A DNA stretch of 27,093 nucleotides. It comes from DASSWB01 sp035705495. GTDB taxonomy: Bacteria > Bacteroidota > Bacteroidia > Flavobacteriales > Flavobacteriaceae. Made by a program: the position numbers and the translations under genes. Where the stretch lies: positions 1-27,093 of the forward strand of contig DASSWB010000027.1 in assembly GCA_035705495.1 (NCBI GenBank), read 5' to 3'. Below are positions 1-7,007 of the stretch, piece by piece (within the stretch, counting starts at the first letter, position 1; the number at the start of each line of letters is the position of its first letter). The notes under the pieces were generated by a model. It was not told the origin of the DNA, did no database searches, and saw nothing but the letters and a program-made list of their open reading frames with translations.

Positions 1-668
1 ATGGTAACTTTTCCATCTCTTGAAGGATTTGGATACATTACAAATTCACTTAATAAAACATCTCCAACAGCCATATCATCACAACCAGTGTGGGCACCAA
101 TTGCTTCCCACTGTGTATCTTGGTCATATACTTCCCATTCCGAAGAATCGGCATCGGTTCCAAAAGAACCAAGCGGAGTTGCATTTGGAGAACAAACAGA
201 AGCTTTTCTGATTAAAGTATGGTTTGCACTTCCATCAGCCACATCGCCAACAGCCCAAGCAGAATCTGGATCAGAACCTATTTCACCAATTAAATCTATT
301 ATAGTTGCGCCATTGTACAGAACCACGGCATCATCACCGTTAAAAAAAGTAACATCATCTGTAATATCAGCTTCAGCAAGGATTGCGGCATCAGAACTTG
401 CATTTGCAATTACAAAGACCTCTCCATCTGCTAAAACTGGCATTCCGGCAAAATCATAGCTGTTCCCCGGAGTATCTTCTCCATTTCCGTTGGTATAAAT
501 TACAACCAAGTAATTAGAAAGATCAACATCTTCGCCGGTTCCGTTGTAAATCTCCAACCATTTATTATTTGAGCCTCCTTCACCATACATGCTGAAATAC
601 AAATCCGTAGCCTGCCCAAAAGACACCGCACTAATTAATAAAGAAAGCAAAAAAGTAATTTTTTTCAT
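1..668 (-). CDS. Lamin-tail-domain secreted protein with T9SS sorting domain (3' end cut by window edge)
   Basis: Reading leftward from the ATG at 668-666 gives 222 codons with no stop before the window edge, so the C-terminus is missing. Residues 1-19 are a signal peptide (MKKITFLLSLLISAVSFGQ). Residues about 22-150 look like a lamin-tail domain: the WLEIYNGTGEDVDLSNY segment is typical, followed by a VFVIANASSD strand and a DAVVLYNG strand. At residue 212 the motif YPNPSRDGKV begins, the usual opening of a type A T9SS C-terminal sorting domain, so the protein should be exported across the outer membrane and anchored or released there. Lamin-tail domains in secreted bacterial proteins often accompany nucleases or phosphatases, but no catalytic domain is visible here. 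A perfect -7 element lies 25 bases upstream. The identification is good; the substrate or partner is unknown. Confidence 0.85.
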   Translation of the reverse strand, partial: MKKITFLLSLLISAVSFGQATDLYFSMYGEGGSNNKWLEIYNGTGEDVDLSNYLVVIYTNGNGEDTPGNSYDFAGMPVLADGEVFVIANASSDAAILAEADITDDVTFFNGDDAVVLYNGATIIDLIGEIGSDPDSAWAVGDVADGSANHTLIRKASVCSPNATPLGSFGTDADSSEWEVYDQDTQWEAIGAHTGCDDMAVGDVLLSEFVMYPNPSRDGKVT

Positions 669-692
669 AATCGTCTTTTTAAGTTTAGACTT

Positions 693-700
693 CAAATATA
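693..700 (-). promoter_or_regulatory. Bacteroidota -7 promoter element for the lamin-tail gene
   Basis: On the minus strand the bases read TATATTTG, a perfect match to the Bacteroidota -7 consensus TAnnTTTG, ending 24 bases before the ATG. A TTG lies 15 bases further upstream, slightly closer than the usual 17-23 spacing, so the -33 assignment is weak. Confidence 0.5.
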
Positions 701-818
701 GGAATTTAACTTTTTCAATTTGAATAAATTTCATGCAAACAACAGAGATTTAACCTAATAATAATATTAAAGCTCGGGAAAGTCAAAGAAATCTAAAGAA
801 AAATCAACGGGGAAAAAG

Positions 819-1154
819 TTACTTCACCATTAATTTACGGGTTACGGTTTCTCCGTCCTGTTCAATTTTAAGCATATAAATACCAGATGTGAGGAAGGAA
901 ATATTCATTTCGCGACCAGCAAGTAAGTTAGAATGAATTTTCTTCCCTAATACATTATAAATTTCGACCTTAATCTTGTTGGGACTCTTTGTTGAAATGA
1001 AAATCTTTTCTGCAGGTGCGGGATTTGGATAAATAGCAAGCTCTTCTAAATGCTGTGACTGAACCTCAGACTTAGATGTGGTTTGAGCTTCCATTGAAAA
1101 TGAGAAGGTCAAGAAAACAATAACCATTAAACTATAGAGGTATTTTTGTGCCAT
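819..1154 (-). CDS. Small secreted protein consisting mainly of a T9SS type A sorting domain
   Basis: This gene encodes 111 residues. Residues 1-24 are a signal peptide (hydrophobic VIVFLTFSF, then MEAQ). A short linker leads at residue 42 to YPNPAPAEKIFI, and the rest follows the type A T9SS sorting-domain pattern: IYNVLGKKI, the NISFLTSGIYMLKI strand and a basic C-terminal end (VTRKLMVK). No cargo domain remains between signal peptide and sorting domain. In normal T9SS clients the sorting domain follows a passenger of hundreds of residues and is cut off after export. This could be a sorting domain left after loss of its passenger, or a real small exported protein. The reading frame is intact and has its own -7 element, which favours a functional gene. 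It lies between the lamin-tail gene and the lipoprotein gene on the same strand but is separated from the latter by a terminator. Confidence 0.8.
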   Translation of the reverse strand: MAQKYLYSLMVIVFLTFSFSMEAQTTSKSEVQSQHLEELAIYPNPAPAEKIFISTKSPNKIKVEIYNVLGKKIHSNLLAGREMNISFLTSGIYMLKIEQDGETVTRKLMVK

Positions 1155-1180
1155 ATCCTTTTTTTGCGTTACCTAATTTA

Positions 1181-1188
1181 CAAAAATA
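1181..1188 (-). promoter_or_regulatory. -7 promoter element for the small T9SS-domain gene
   Basis: The minus strand reads TATTTTTG, matching TAnnTTTG exactly and ending 26 bases before the ATG at 1154. No properly spaced TTG (-33) was found, so this is only a candidate. The AT-rich setting raises the chance of a coincidental match. Confidence 0.4.
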
Positions 1189-1220
1189 AAAGCAAAAAAC
1201 ACGCCATCTTTTTAAAATAA

Positions 1221-1246
1221 AAAAACCGCCAATATTGGCGGTTTTT
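1221..1246 (-). terminator. Intrinsic terminator after the TonB receptor-lipoprotein unit
   Basis: A perfect 26-base inverted repeat with arms AAAAACCGCCAAT and ATTGGCGGTTTTT lies 23 bases beyond the lipoprotein stop codon. On the minus strand it is followed by a run of seven T, then ATTTT. It separates the receptor-lipoprotein transcript from the small T9SS-domain gene. Confidence 0.85.
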
Positions 1247-1269
1247 CCCTCTGGAATAAGACCGGTATA

Positions 1270-2292
1270 TTAAAGACCGGAAATCCAATTCCATGTCGAA
1301 ATATCAACAGGAGTTCCTTCATATTGCATTTCTAATGAAGCATTGGCGCCATTTATTTGGACATTGGATAAGGGTCCGTCGTTAGCCATATCGATATTCG
1401 TGTCATAGCCTTCAAGATTCAAGTTGCTTATGGTTGCTCCGGATTCAATTTTAAATTGAAGCGCAGTTCCGCCAGTTGTTGAGACCGCAGTGAAATTTTC
1501 GATTAGCGGATTGTTGTTAATTCCGTCAGCTTCAATTGCAGTCGAAAAACCTTCAATGCTATGTAAAACGTATGTGTTGCTTATGGTACCGTTCCAACCT
1601 TCAGTCCAATCTACCGCATCGTCTTCATTGTTTTTTAAATAAATATTTGTTGCAGAAACCGATCCGCCGAAGAATTCCACTCCGTCATCTGCTCCATTTA
1701 CAATAGCAATATTATTAATGGTGGTTCCAGAACCAACAGCATAAAGTGACAATCCGTTGTACTGCGAATCTGCATTAATTTGCGCCCCAGCTCCTTCAAT
1801 AATTAGGTAATTGATAGAGCCTGAATTATCGGAATTATCTGTTCCGCCGTAAACCAGTTGCCCCACTTCAGCAGTCGCATTAATTCCGGCCGTGGTAACC
1901 GCATCTCCTAGAATAACCAATCCACCCCAATCACCGGGATTTGCGTTTTGGGAAGTCATTCGTACAGGATTCGTTGCAGTTCCCTGAACAAATATTTTCC
2001 CTCCTTTCTGAACTACGATGTAAATATTTGTTCCGGCATTTGCAGTAATTTTAGTGCCTGCAGGTATGGTTAACGCCGCATTGTTTTCAACACTTAAAAC
2101 ACCTGTCAATGTATAATCGGTGTCGGCATTCAAGATTAATTCCCCCGTTATCTCGCCAAACAATTCATCCTGAACCGGATCTGTTCCTTGATCATCATCA
2201 TTAAAGTTCTCATTGTCATCACTACAGCTCACTATAAAAAGACTGCCGAGTAGCGTAAATAAAATTTGAAATTTTTTCATTGTTTTTTTCAT
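1270..2292 (-). CDS. Outer-membrane lipoprotein with parallel beta-helix-like repeats, partner of the TonB receptor
   Basis: From the chosen ATG at 2292 the product is 340 residues. The N-terminus is a lipoprotein signal (MKKTMKKFQILFTLLGSLF) ending in the lipobox IVSC, with Cys23 as the lipidated residue. An acidic stretch (SDDNENFNDDD) follows, as is common in surface-exposed Bacteroidota lipoproteins. The body has the motif GDWGGLVILGDA and repeating short strands rich in N, G, I and V (NNIAIVNGADDGVEFFGG, then ISNTYVLHS), consistent with a right-handed parallel beta-helix. Alternative starts are ATG 2334, giving a longer N-terminus that spoils the signal peptide, and ATG 2280. The gene begins about 48 bases after the receptor stop with no promoter-like gap, so the two are probably co-transcribed. 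I recognise the GDWGG family as commonly paired with TonB receptors in this phylum, but I know of no proven ligand. Confidence 0.85.
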   Translation of the reverse strand: MKKTMKKFQILFTLLGSLFIVSCSDDNENFNDDDQGTDPVQDELFGEITGELILNADTDYTLTGVLSVENNAALTIPAGTKITANAGTNIYIVVQKGGKIFVQGTATNPVRMTSQNANPGDWGGLVILGDAVTTAGINATAEVGQLVYGGTDNSDNSGSINYLIIEGAGAQINADSQYNGLSLYAVGSGTTINNIAIVNGADDGVEFFGGSVSATNIYLKNNEDDAVDWTEGWNGTISNTYVLHSIEGFSTAIEADGINNNPLIENFTAVSTTGGTALQFKIESGATISNLNLEGYDTNIDMANDGPLSNVQINGANASLEMQYEGTPVDISTWNWISGL

Positions 2293-2340
2293 TTTTTTAA
2301 AGTTTAAATTGATTTGGTTTATATTGATTTTCATTGTTTT

Positions 2341-5118
2341 CTAAAAATTATAATTCACCCCAAAACTTATTACAGCTCCTTTTGTATAAGATCTCACTGT
2401 TTCGGTTCGTTCAATTCCAGTTGTACTTGGCTTGATTTTTTGGGTTCTTTTAATTTCCGGGTTCAAGAGATTTTTTCCAGAAAGCTTAAAGTTCCAATGA
2501 TCTCCAATATTCTGACTTAAAACCATATCGAGTTGAACAAAACCTTGTTCTACAATGGCGTCATTATAAAAGGTTTCACTTTGGGTTTGTATTTCCGGGG
2601 CACCAAGCGCGTAAATTTTATCTGAAGCGTAATTGGCGATAAGCGAAGCCATAAACTCATTTTCTGAATCGGTTTCTAAATTCAGCGAAGCGTTGGAAAT
2701 CCAATCCGAAGCTCCTTGCAATCCCGTTTCGGTAAGACCTTTATAGCGAAATGTTCTGATGAAATCACCTTCACTGTTTCTTTCCACTTTCAAATCCTGC
2801 GAATGCCACATTCTGGAGGCATTAAAACCGAAATCCAAATCGATGGGTGCTTCGTTTTGTATAGAAAGCAGATTTACTTTTGTTTCAATTTCGATTCCGT
2901 AGATTTCTGCCTTTTCGCCCGAATTGAAATACGAATAAATTCCGGCAGAACCTCGATCTTGTACTTTATTGATTGGATCTTGAATTTGCTTATAAAAACC
3001 CGTCAAGGAAACCAACTGTTTTGAAGTCGGAAAAAATTCCCATTTCACATCAAAATTGTAATTGTTCGAAGCCTCAAGATTGGGATTTCCACGAGTGATT
3101 TGCCCTGTTTGAGAAACATATTCAAATGGTGAAACTTCCTTAAATTCCGGTAAAGTGACCGTTTTACTGGCTGCTAACCTGAAGTTATTTTTATCATTCA
3201 ACTCATATTTTATATTCAGGCTCGGATAAATATTTTCATATTTTTTCTCTGCGGAACCAATCCTGCCGGGAACATTCCCCACGTCATAATGAACGTTCAA
3301 TTCATCCGTCTGAAATCTCGCTCCGAAATTGAAATCGAATTTTTCAAGATGAAAATTCACACTTGCAAAAGCCGCTACAGAATTCAATTCAGCGAAATAC
3401 CGATCTTTTTCAAGTACATTTACTTTTAAAAGTCCGTTATCAATGTTCTCCTGCGTAAATACTTCGGAAAGATCATCAATTGAAGACGGATTCAGGGAAT
3501 TGATTGTAATTTCTTCCAATCCAAAAAATTGTGAGGCAAAATCACGCTCTTTATTTCTGAAATTTCCGCCGAAAGAAACATCAAGAAGTCTTTTTTCATT
3601 TTTAAAAAATGAGATTCTATCCGTAATAAATCCGTTGAATTCTTGATCCTCTATAATTTGAGCCGACTTTCTCTGTTGAAATCCGCCGGTTCTCCCCAAT
3701 TGCACCAAATCATCATTGAAATTGACTTCATTTCTGATTCTGTTGGGTTCATCGGCACTTAATATATTTGAACCGAAAGCCCAATTTAACTCATTGTTTT
3801 CTGTGATTTGGTGCGTTCCCGAAAGTTGGTTCACCCAAAGCTGTGTTTGTTTTATATTTTGATCCCGAATAAATTGTGAAAATCCTTCCGCGGGTTCCGT
3901 TTCTTCAAAAATACTTGCTTCTCCATTTCTTCCACCTTCAAAAACTTCATCTTGGAGCTTATTGATAAACAAACTTGTGGCTCTTAATTCATTCTTATCG
4001 TTGATTTTATAACCAAAGTTTAAAAGTCCTGTTGTATTTATGGTTTTAGAAAAATTCTCGGCATCTGTTATTGAGTCTTGAATATAATTTCTTCGGAATT
4101 CCCTGAAAACTCCTTTACTAGATGAGAAGGATGTAGATTGGGCACCGGTGAAAAAGATTTCAAATTTCTCACCGAAGCGTTTTCCGGCAGTAATCGAAAA
4201 TTCAGAATTAAACGGAAAATCTGCGCGCTGTGTATTCCAGGTTTGCTGTGTTAAAGCTTGCTCGCTTGATAAATCGCCCGAATAAAATCCGAAGATAACA
4301 TCGTCTGCGTTCGCTGAAGTTTTAAAATTCTCATTCTGACCGATGGCATTCGTGTTGAACCCCAACTTGAATCCAAGGCTTAATTCTTCGGCACCTATTA
4401 ATTCCCTTGAAGAAATATCAATAGTCCCCGAGGCCTGATCTGCAGAAAACTCGGGAGAATAGGTCTTGGTGATTCCGACGCTTTGCATTATATCAGTAGA
4501 AAAAAGACCTAAATCAATATTCTTTCTTTCAACGTCATCTGACGGAATGGGCAAACCGTTTAAGGTAGTATGCAAATATCTATCCCCAAGACCTCGCACA
4601 AAAACAGTTCCCGAAGCTTCACTATTGCTCACTCCAGAAATTTTTGAAGTTGCAGAAGCCGCATCCGAAACACCGAGTTTTGATAATTCTGGTGCTCCAA
4701 TACTTTCTTTTATTGTTATTGCTTCTTTTTGTTTTAACAATAAAGCAATTTCAGAATCATTCCTCGAAACTGTAGTGATCAGAATTTCATTTAAAGCCGC
4801 AGCACTCGGCCGAAGTTCAATTTGTAATTCTTGTGTTTTTTCTGGACCAACAGTCACCGGGATTTCCAAAGTTTCGTAACCTACAAAACTGAAAACAAGA
4901 ATATAATTTCCGGGGGAAAGATTGTTGAGGATAAACATTCCGTCAAAATCGGTCATCGTACCTATCGAGGTTCCTTTAATAACAACATTGGCAAAAGGAA
5001 GCGGCTCCCCCGGCACATCTTTGTCGGTTAACTGTCCAATAATCGCATCCTCCAAATCCTGTTGAGCTTGAATTGCTGACGTTACCAGTAAAAAGGCAAC
5101 AAATAAAATTTTTTTCAT
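2341..5118 (-). CDS. TonB-dependent outer-membrane receptor with carboxypeptidase-regulatory-like domain
   Basis: This gene encodes 925 residues starting at MKKILFVAFLLVTSAIQAQ, a clean signal peptide. A longer frame to 5178 exists, but it would put 20 poorly signal-like residues in front and would start upstream of the likely promoter element. Residues about 20-105 form a carboxypeptidase-D regulatory-like beta-sandwich (PLPFANVVIKGTSIGTMTDF, then SFVGYETLEI). The plug domain follows, with the signature FVRGLGDRYLHTTLNGLPIP and SGTIDISSRE. The remaining roughly 650 residues are the 22-strand barrel, ending in aromatic FGVNYNF as expected for insertion by the BAM complex. It has no SusD partner next door, so it is not a standard SusCD polysaccharide system. 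The beta-helix lipoprotein follows directly. A PhoB-like regulator is divergently encoded. Substrate unknown; phosphate or organophosphate is a guess from context only. Confidence 0.92.
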   Translation of the reverse strand: MKKILFVAFLLVTSAIQAQQDLEDAIIGQLTDKDVPGEPLPFANVVIKGTSIGTMTDFDGMFILNNLSPGNYILVFSFVGYETLEIPVTVGPEKTQELQIELRPSAAALNEILITTVSRNDSEIALLLKQKEAITIKESIGAPELSKLGVSDAASATSKISGVSNSEASGTVFVRGLGDRYLHTTLNGLPIPSDDVERKNIDLGLFSTDIMQSVGITKTYSPEFSADQASGTIDISSRELIGAEELSLGFKLGFNTNAIGQNENFKTSANADDVIFGFYSGDLSSEQALTQQTWNTQRADFPFNSEFSITAGKRFGEKFEIFFTGAQSTSFSSSKGVFREFRRNYIQDSITDAENFSKTINTTGLLNFGYKINDKNELRATSLFINKLQDEVFEGGRNGEASIFEETEPAEGFSQFIRDQNIKQTQLWVNQLSGTHQITENNELNWAFGSNILSADEPNRIRNEVNFNDDLVQLGRTGGFQQRKSAQIIEDQEFNGFITDRISFFKNEKRLLDVSFGGNFRNKERDFASQFFGLEEITINSLNPSSIDDLSEVFTQENIDNGLLKVNVLEKDRYFAELNSVAAFASVNFHLEKFDFNFGARFQTDELNVHYDVGNVPGRIGSAEKKYENIYPSLNIKYELNDKNNFRLAASKTVTLPEFKEVSPFEYVSQTGQITRGNPNLEASNNYNFDVKWEFFPTSKQLVSLTGFYKQIQDPINKVQDRGSAGIYSYFNSGEKAEIYGIEIETKVNLLSIQNEAPIDLDFGFNASRMWHSQDLKVERNSEGDFIRTFRYKGLTETGLQGASDWISNASLNLETDSENEFMASLIANYASDKIYALGAPEIQTQSETFYNDAIVEQGFVQLDMVLSQNIGDHWNFKLSGKNLLNPEIKRTQKIKPSTTGIERTETVRSYTKGAVISFGVNYNF

Positions 5119-5140
5119 ACCATTGATTAATTCCATGGCA

Positions 5141-5148
5141 CAAAATAA
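5141..5148 (-). promoter_or_regulatory. Probable -7 element of the TonB receptor promoter
   Basis: The minus strand reads TTATTTTG, one mismatch from TAnnTTTG, 22 bases before the receptor ATG. No TTG is found at 17-23 spacing. Instead the regulator-like repeat at 5158-5174 lies where the -33 element would be, nine bases upstream. A weak -33 replaced by an activator site is the layout of activator-dependent promoters. Confidence 0.45.
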
Positions 5149-5157
5149 CGGCCTCAA

Positions 5158-5174
5158 TGTAAAGTCGGTGTTAC
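5158..5174 (-). promoter_or_regulatory. Response-regulator-type direct repeat, proximal site
   Basis: The minus strand reads GTAACA, five bases, TTTACA: two hexamers with an 11-bp period. This matches the arrangement bound by OmpR/PhoB-family dimers and resembles the Bacillus PhoP box (TTAACA repeats with about five bases between). It lies nine bases upstream of the receptor's probable -7 element. Binding by the adjacent regulator is inferred. Confidence 0.55.
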
Positions 5175-5201
5175 CCACAAATTATGAGTTCATCAAGTTA
5201 A

Positions 5202-5218
5202 TGTTAGCTTATTGTTAC
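5202..5218 (-). promoter_or_regulatory. Response-regulator-type direct repeat, distal site
   Basis: The minus strand reads GTAACA, five bases, CTAACA, again with an 11-bp period. Its first half-site is exactly 33 bp (three times 11) from the matching half-site of the proximal pair, so all four hexamers share one helical phase. The site is about 14 bases upstream of the regulator gene's TTG -33 element, so it could serve both divergent promoters. Confidence 0.5.
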
Positions 5219-5231
5219 CATTTTTACGGAT

Positions 5232-5264
5232 TTGTAAAATCCCCCTGAGTTTAATTTATCTTTG
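5232..5264 (+). promoter_or_regulatory. Promoter of the two-component operon
   Basis: A TTG (5232-5234, part of TTTG) is followed after 22 bases by TATCTTTG (5257-5264), a perfect -7 element. Both spacing and sequence fit the Flavobacteria consensus TTG-N17-23-TAnnTTTG. The ATG of the response-regulator gene follows 25 bases later. Confidence 0.65.
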
Positions 5265-5289
5265 TGGTGAATTCATTCACAACAGATCC

Positions 5290-5970
5290 ATGAAAAAAGA
5301 AATTTGTATTTTATTGGTTGATGATGAACCTGATATCCTTGAGATTATCTCCTATAATCTTTCCAAAGAAGGTTACAAAGTTTTAACTGCGGAAGGCGGA
5401 GAAGAAGCCATTTCCATTGTTAAAAAAACAAAACCGCAATTGGTGATTTTAGACTTGATGATGCCCGGAATGGACGGAATAGAAGTCTGTGAGGAAATGC
5501 GAAAAATGCCCGATTTAAATGACACGATTATTACTTTCCTAACGGCAAGAGGAGAAGATTTTTCACAGTTAGCGGGTTTTGATGCGGGCGCAGATGATTA
5601 TATCACAAAACCCATCCGACCCAAAGTTTTGGTGAGCAAAGTGCAGGCGTTATTGCGGAGATTGAAAGATGATGATTCGCAAACCGGCAATTTGGTGATT
5701 GGCGATTTGACCATAAATCGTGAAGAATACAAAATTTTGATTGGTGAGGAAGAGGTTATTTTACCGCGGAAAGAATTCGAACTTTTATCCTTATTGGCTT
5801 CAAAACCTGGTCGGGTTTTTAAGCGGGAAGAAATTTTGGATGAAGTTTGGGGCAGCGAAGTTGTGGTTGGTGGAAGAACGATTGATGTACACATCCGGAA
5901 ACTACGTGAAAAGATTGGAGATGATAAATTCCAGACCATTAAAGGGGTCGGATATAAATTCGTTGTTTAA
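5290..5970 (+). CDS. PhoB-like OmpR-family response regulator
   Basis: This gene encodes 226 residues. The receiver domain spans residues 1-125, with acidic residues in LVDDEPD (11-13), the phosphoacceptor Asp55 in LVILDLMMPGMDG, the conserved Thr in FLTARGE and Lys in YITKPI. Residues about 130-226 are a winged-helix DNA-binding domain of the OmpR/PhoB type, with LPRKEFELLSLL, VFKREEIL and the recognition region RTIDVHIRKLREKIG. The family dimerises on tandem 11-bp direct repeats, and such repeats lie directly upstream. The ATG at 5290 was chosen over an upstream ATG at 5212 because the latter lies before the promoter's -7 element. The stop codon overlaps the kinase start by one base (TAATG), indicating translational coupling. 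It is closest in style to PhoB/PhoP regulators of phosphate starvation, but the signal is not proven. Confidence 0.93.
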   Translation: MKKEICILLVDDEPDILEIISYNLSKEGYKVLTAEGGEEAISIVKKTKPQLVILDLMMPGMDGIEVCEEMRKMPDLNDTIITFLTARGEDFSQLAGFDAGADDYITKPIRPKVLVSKVQALLRRLKDDDSQTGNLVIGDLTINREEYKILIGEEEVILPRKEFELLSLLASKPGRVFKREEILDEVWGSEVVVGGRTIDVHIRKLREKIGDDKFQTIKGVGYKFVV

Positions 5971-7007
5971 TGACAAAAGGCTTCAAGAAATCATACAAGT
6001 TTGCAATAAAAACCTCGTTATACATTACCGGTTTGCTGACACTTTTTATTGCCGCGGTTTTGTATGCTTTTAGTATTTTCTCTCTGTTCCTCATTTTGGC
6101 TTTTGCGGTTTTCTGTTATTTAATTTGTTTTTTTATTCTGCAATATCGGGTTGAGCATTTTATCTACAAAGGGATCAAAAAAATTTATGACGATGTAAGT
6201 CTGCTTGAATCTTCCACGCTTCAGCCAAATCAAATCACTACGGATATGGCCACGCTTACCAAGGAGATTGAGAAGTTTTCACAAAATAAAAAATTGGAAA
6301 TTGAAACGCTCCAAATCCGCGAAACCTATCGGAAGGAATATATGGGGAATATTTCGCACGAATTGAAAACTCCTTTATTTACAGTTCAAGGTTACATTGA
6401 TACGTTGCTCGACGGGGCCTTGAAAGACAAATCCGTCAGAAAAAAATATTTGAACCGAGCGAGTAAAGGCGTTGAAAGATTGATTTATGTAGTGAAGGAT
6501 CTGGATATGATTTCCAAATTGGAAGCAGGCGATTTACATCTAAATATCGAAACTTTTGATATCATTGACTTAATAAAAGAGGTTTTTGAATTATTGGAAA
6601 TGAAAGCCGCAAAAAAGGATATTTCCCTCATTTTGGATTCCAAACACAAATCAGTTTGGGTAAAAGCAGATAAAGAAAAAATTCAACAGGTTCTTGCAAA
6701 CCTCATCGTCAATTCAATTAAATATGGGAAAAGGGATGGTACGACCGAAGTAAACATCGAGGATCTTATAAAAAATAAAATCATTGTCCGCGTAACCGAT
6801 AATGGCGAAGGCATCGCAAAAGAGCATATTCATAGAATTTTTGAGCGTTTTTACCGAATTGACAAAAGCGGATCCAGAAAAGAAGGCGGCTCGGGCTTAG
6901 GCTTGGCGATTGTGAAACATATCATGGACGCTCATAAAGAGAAGATTTACGTGGAAAGCGTTTACAAAATTGGCAGTGAATTCTCATTTACCCTCGAAAA
7001 GGGCTAG
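5970..7007 (+). CDS. PhoR-like membrane sensor histidine kinase
   Basis: This gene encodes 345 residues. Residues about 11-33 and 36-56 are two closely spaced membrane segments with almost no extracytoplasmic loop, so there is no periplasmic sensor domain. A short linker with coiled-coil character (MATLTKEIEKF) leads to the HisKA domain with phosphoacceptor His130 in GNISHELKTPL. The ATPase domain has the N box (QQVLANLIVNSIKYG), G1 (VTDNGEG), F box (RFYRID) and G2 (GGSGLGLAIV). No HAMP or PAS domain is evident; many PhoR proteins have a PAS domain, so this is a reduced version. It overlaps the regulator gene by one base and is its likely partner. The last 24 bases overlap the convergent glycosyltransferase gene. 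Confidence 0.93.
   Translation: MTKGFKKSYKFAIKTSLYITGLLTLFIAAVLYAFSIFSLFLILAFAVFCYLICFFILQYRVEHFIYKGIKKIYDDVSLLESSTLQPNQITTDMATLTKEIEKFSQNKKLEIETLQIRETYRKEYMGNISHELKTPLFTVQGYIDTLLDGALKDKSVRKKYLNRASKGVERLIYVVKDLDMISKLEAGDLHLNIETFDIIDLIKEVFELLEMKAAKKDISLILDSKHKSVWVKADKEKIQQVLANLIVNSIKYGKRDGTTEVNIEDLIKNKIIVRVTDNGEGIAKEHIHRIFERFYRIDKSGSRKEGGSGLGLAIVKHIMDAHKEKIYVESVYKIGSEFSFTLEKG

Noticed and set aside
1..459. Open plus-strand frame of 152 codons
   Set aside because: It lies antisense to the lamin-tail gene, whose minus-strand frame has a signal peptide, domain motifs and promoter; the plus frame shows no family pattern.
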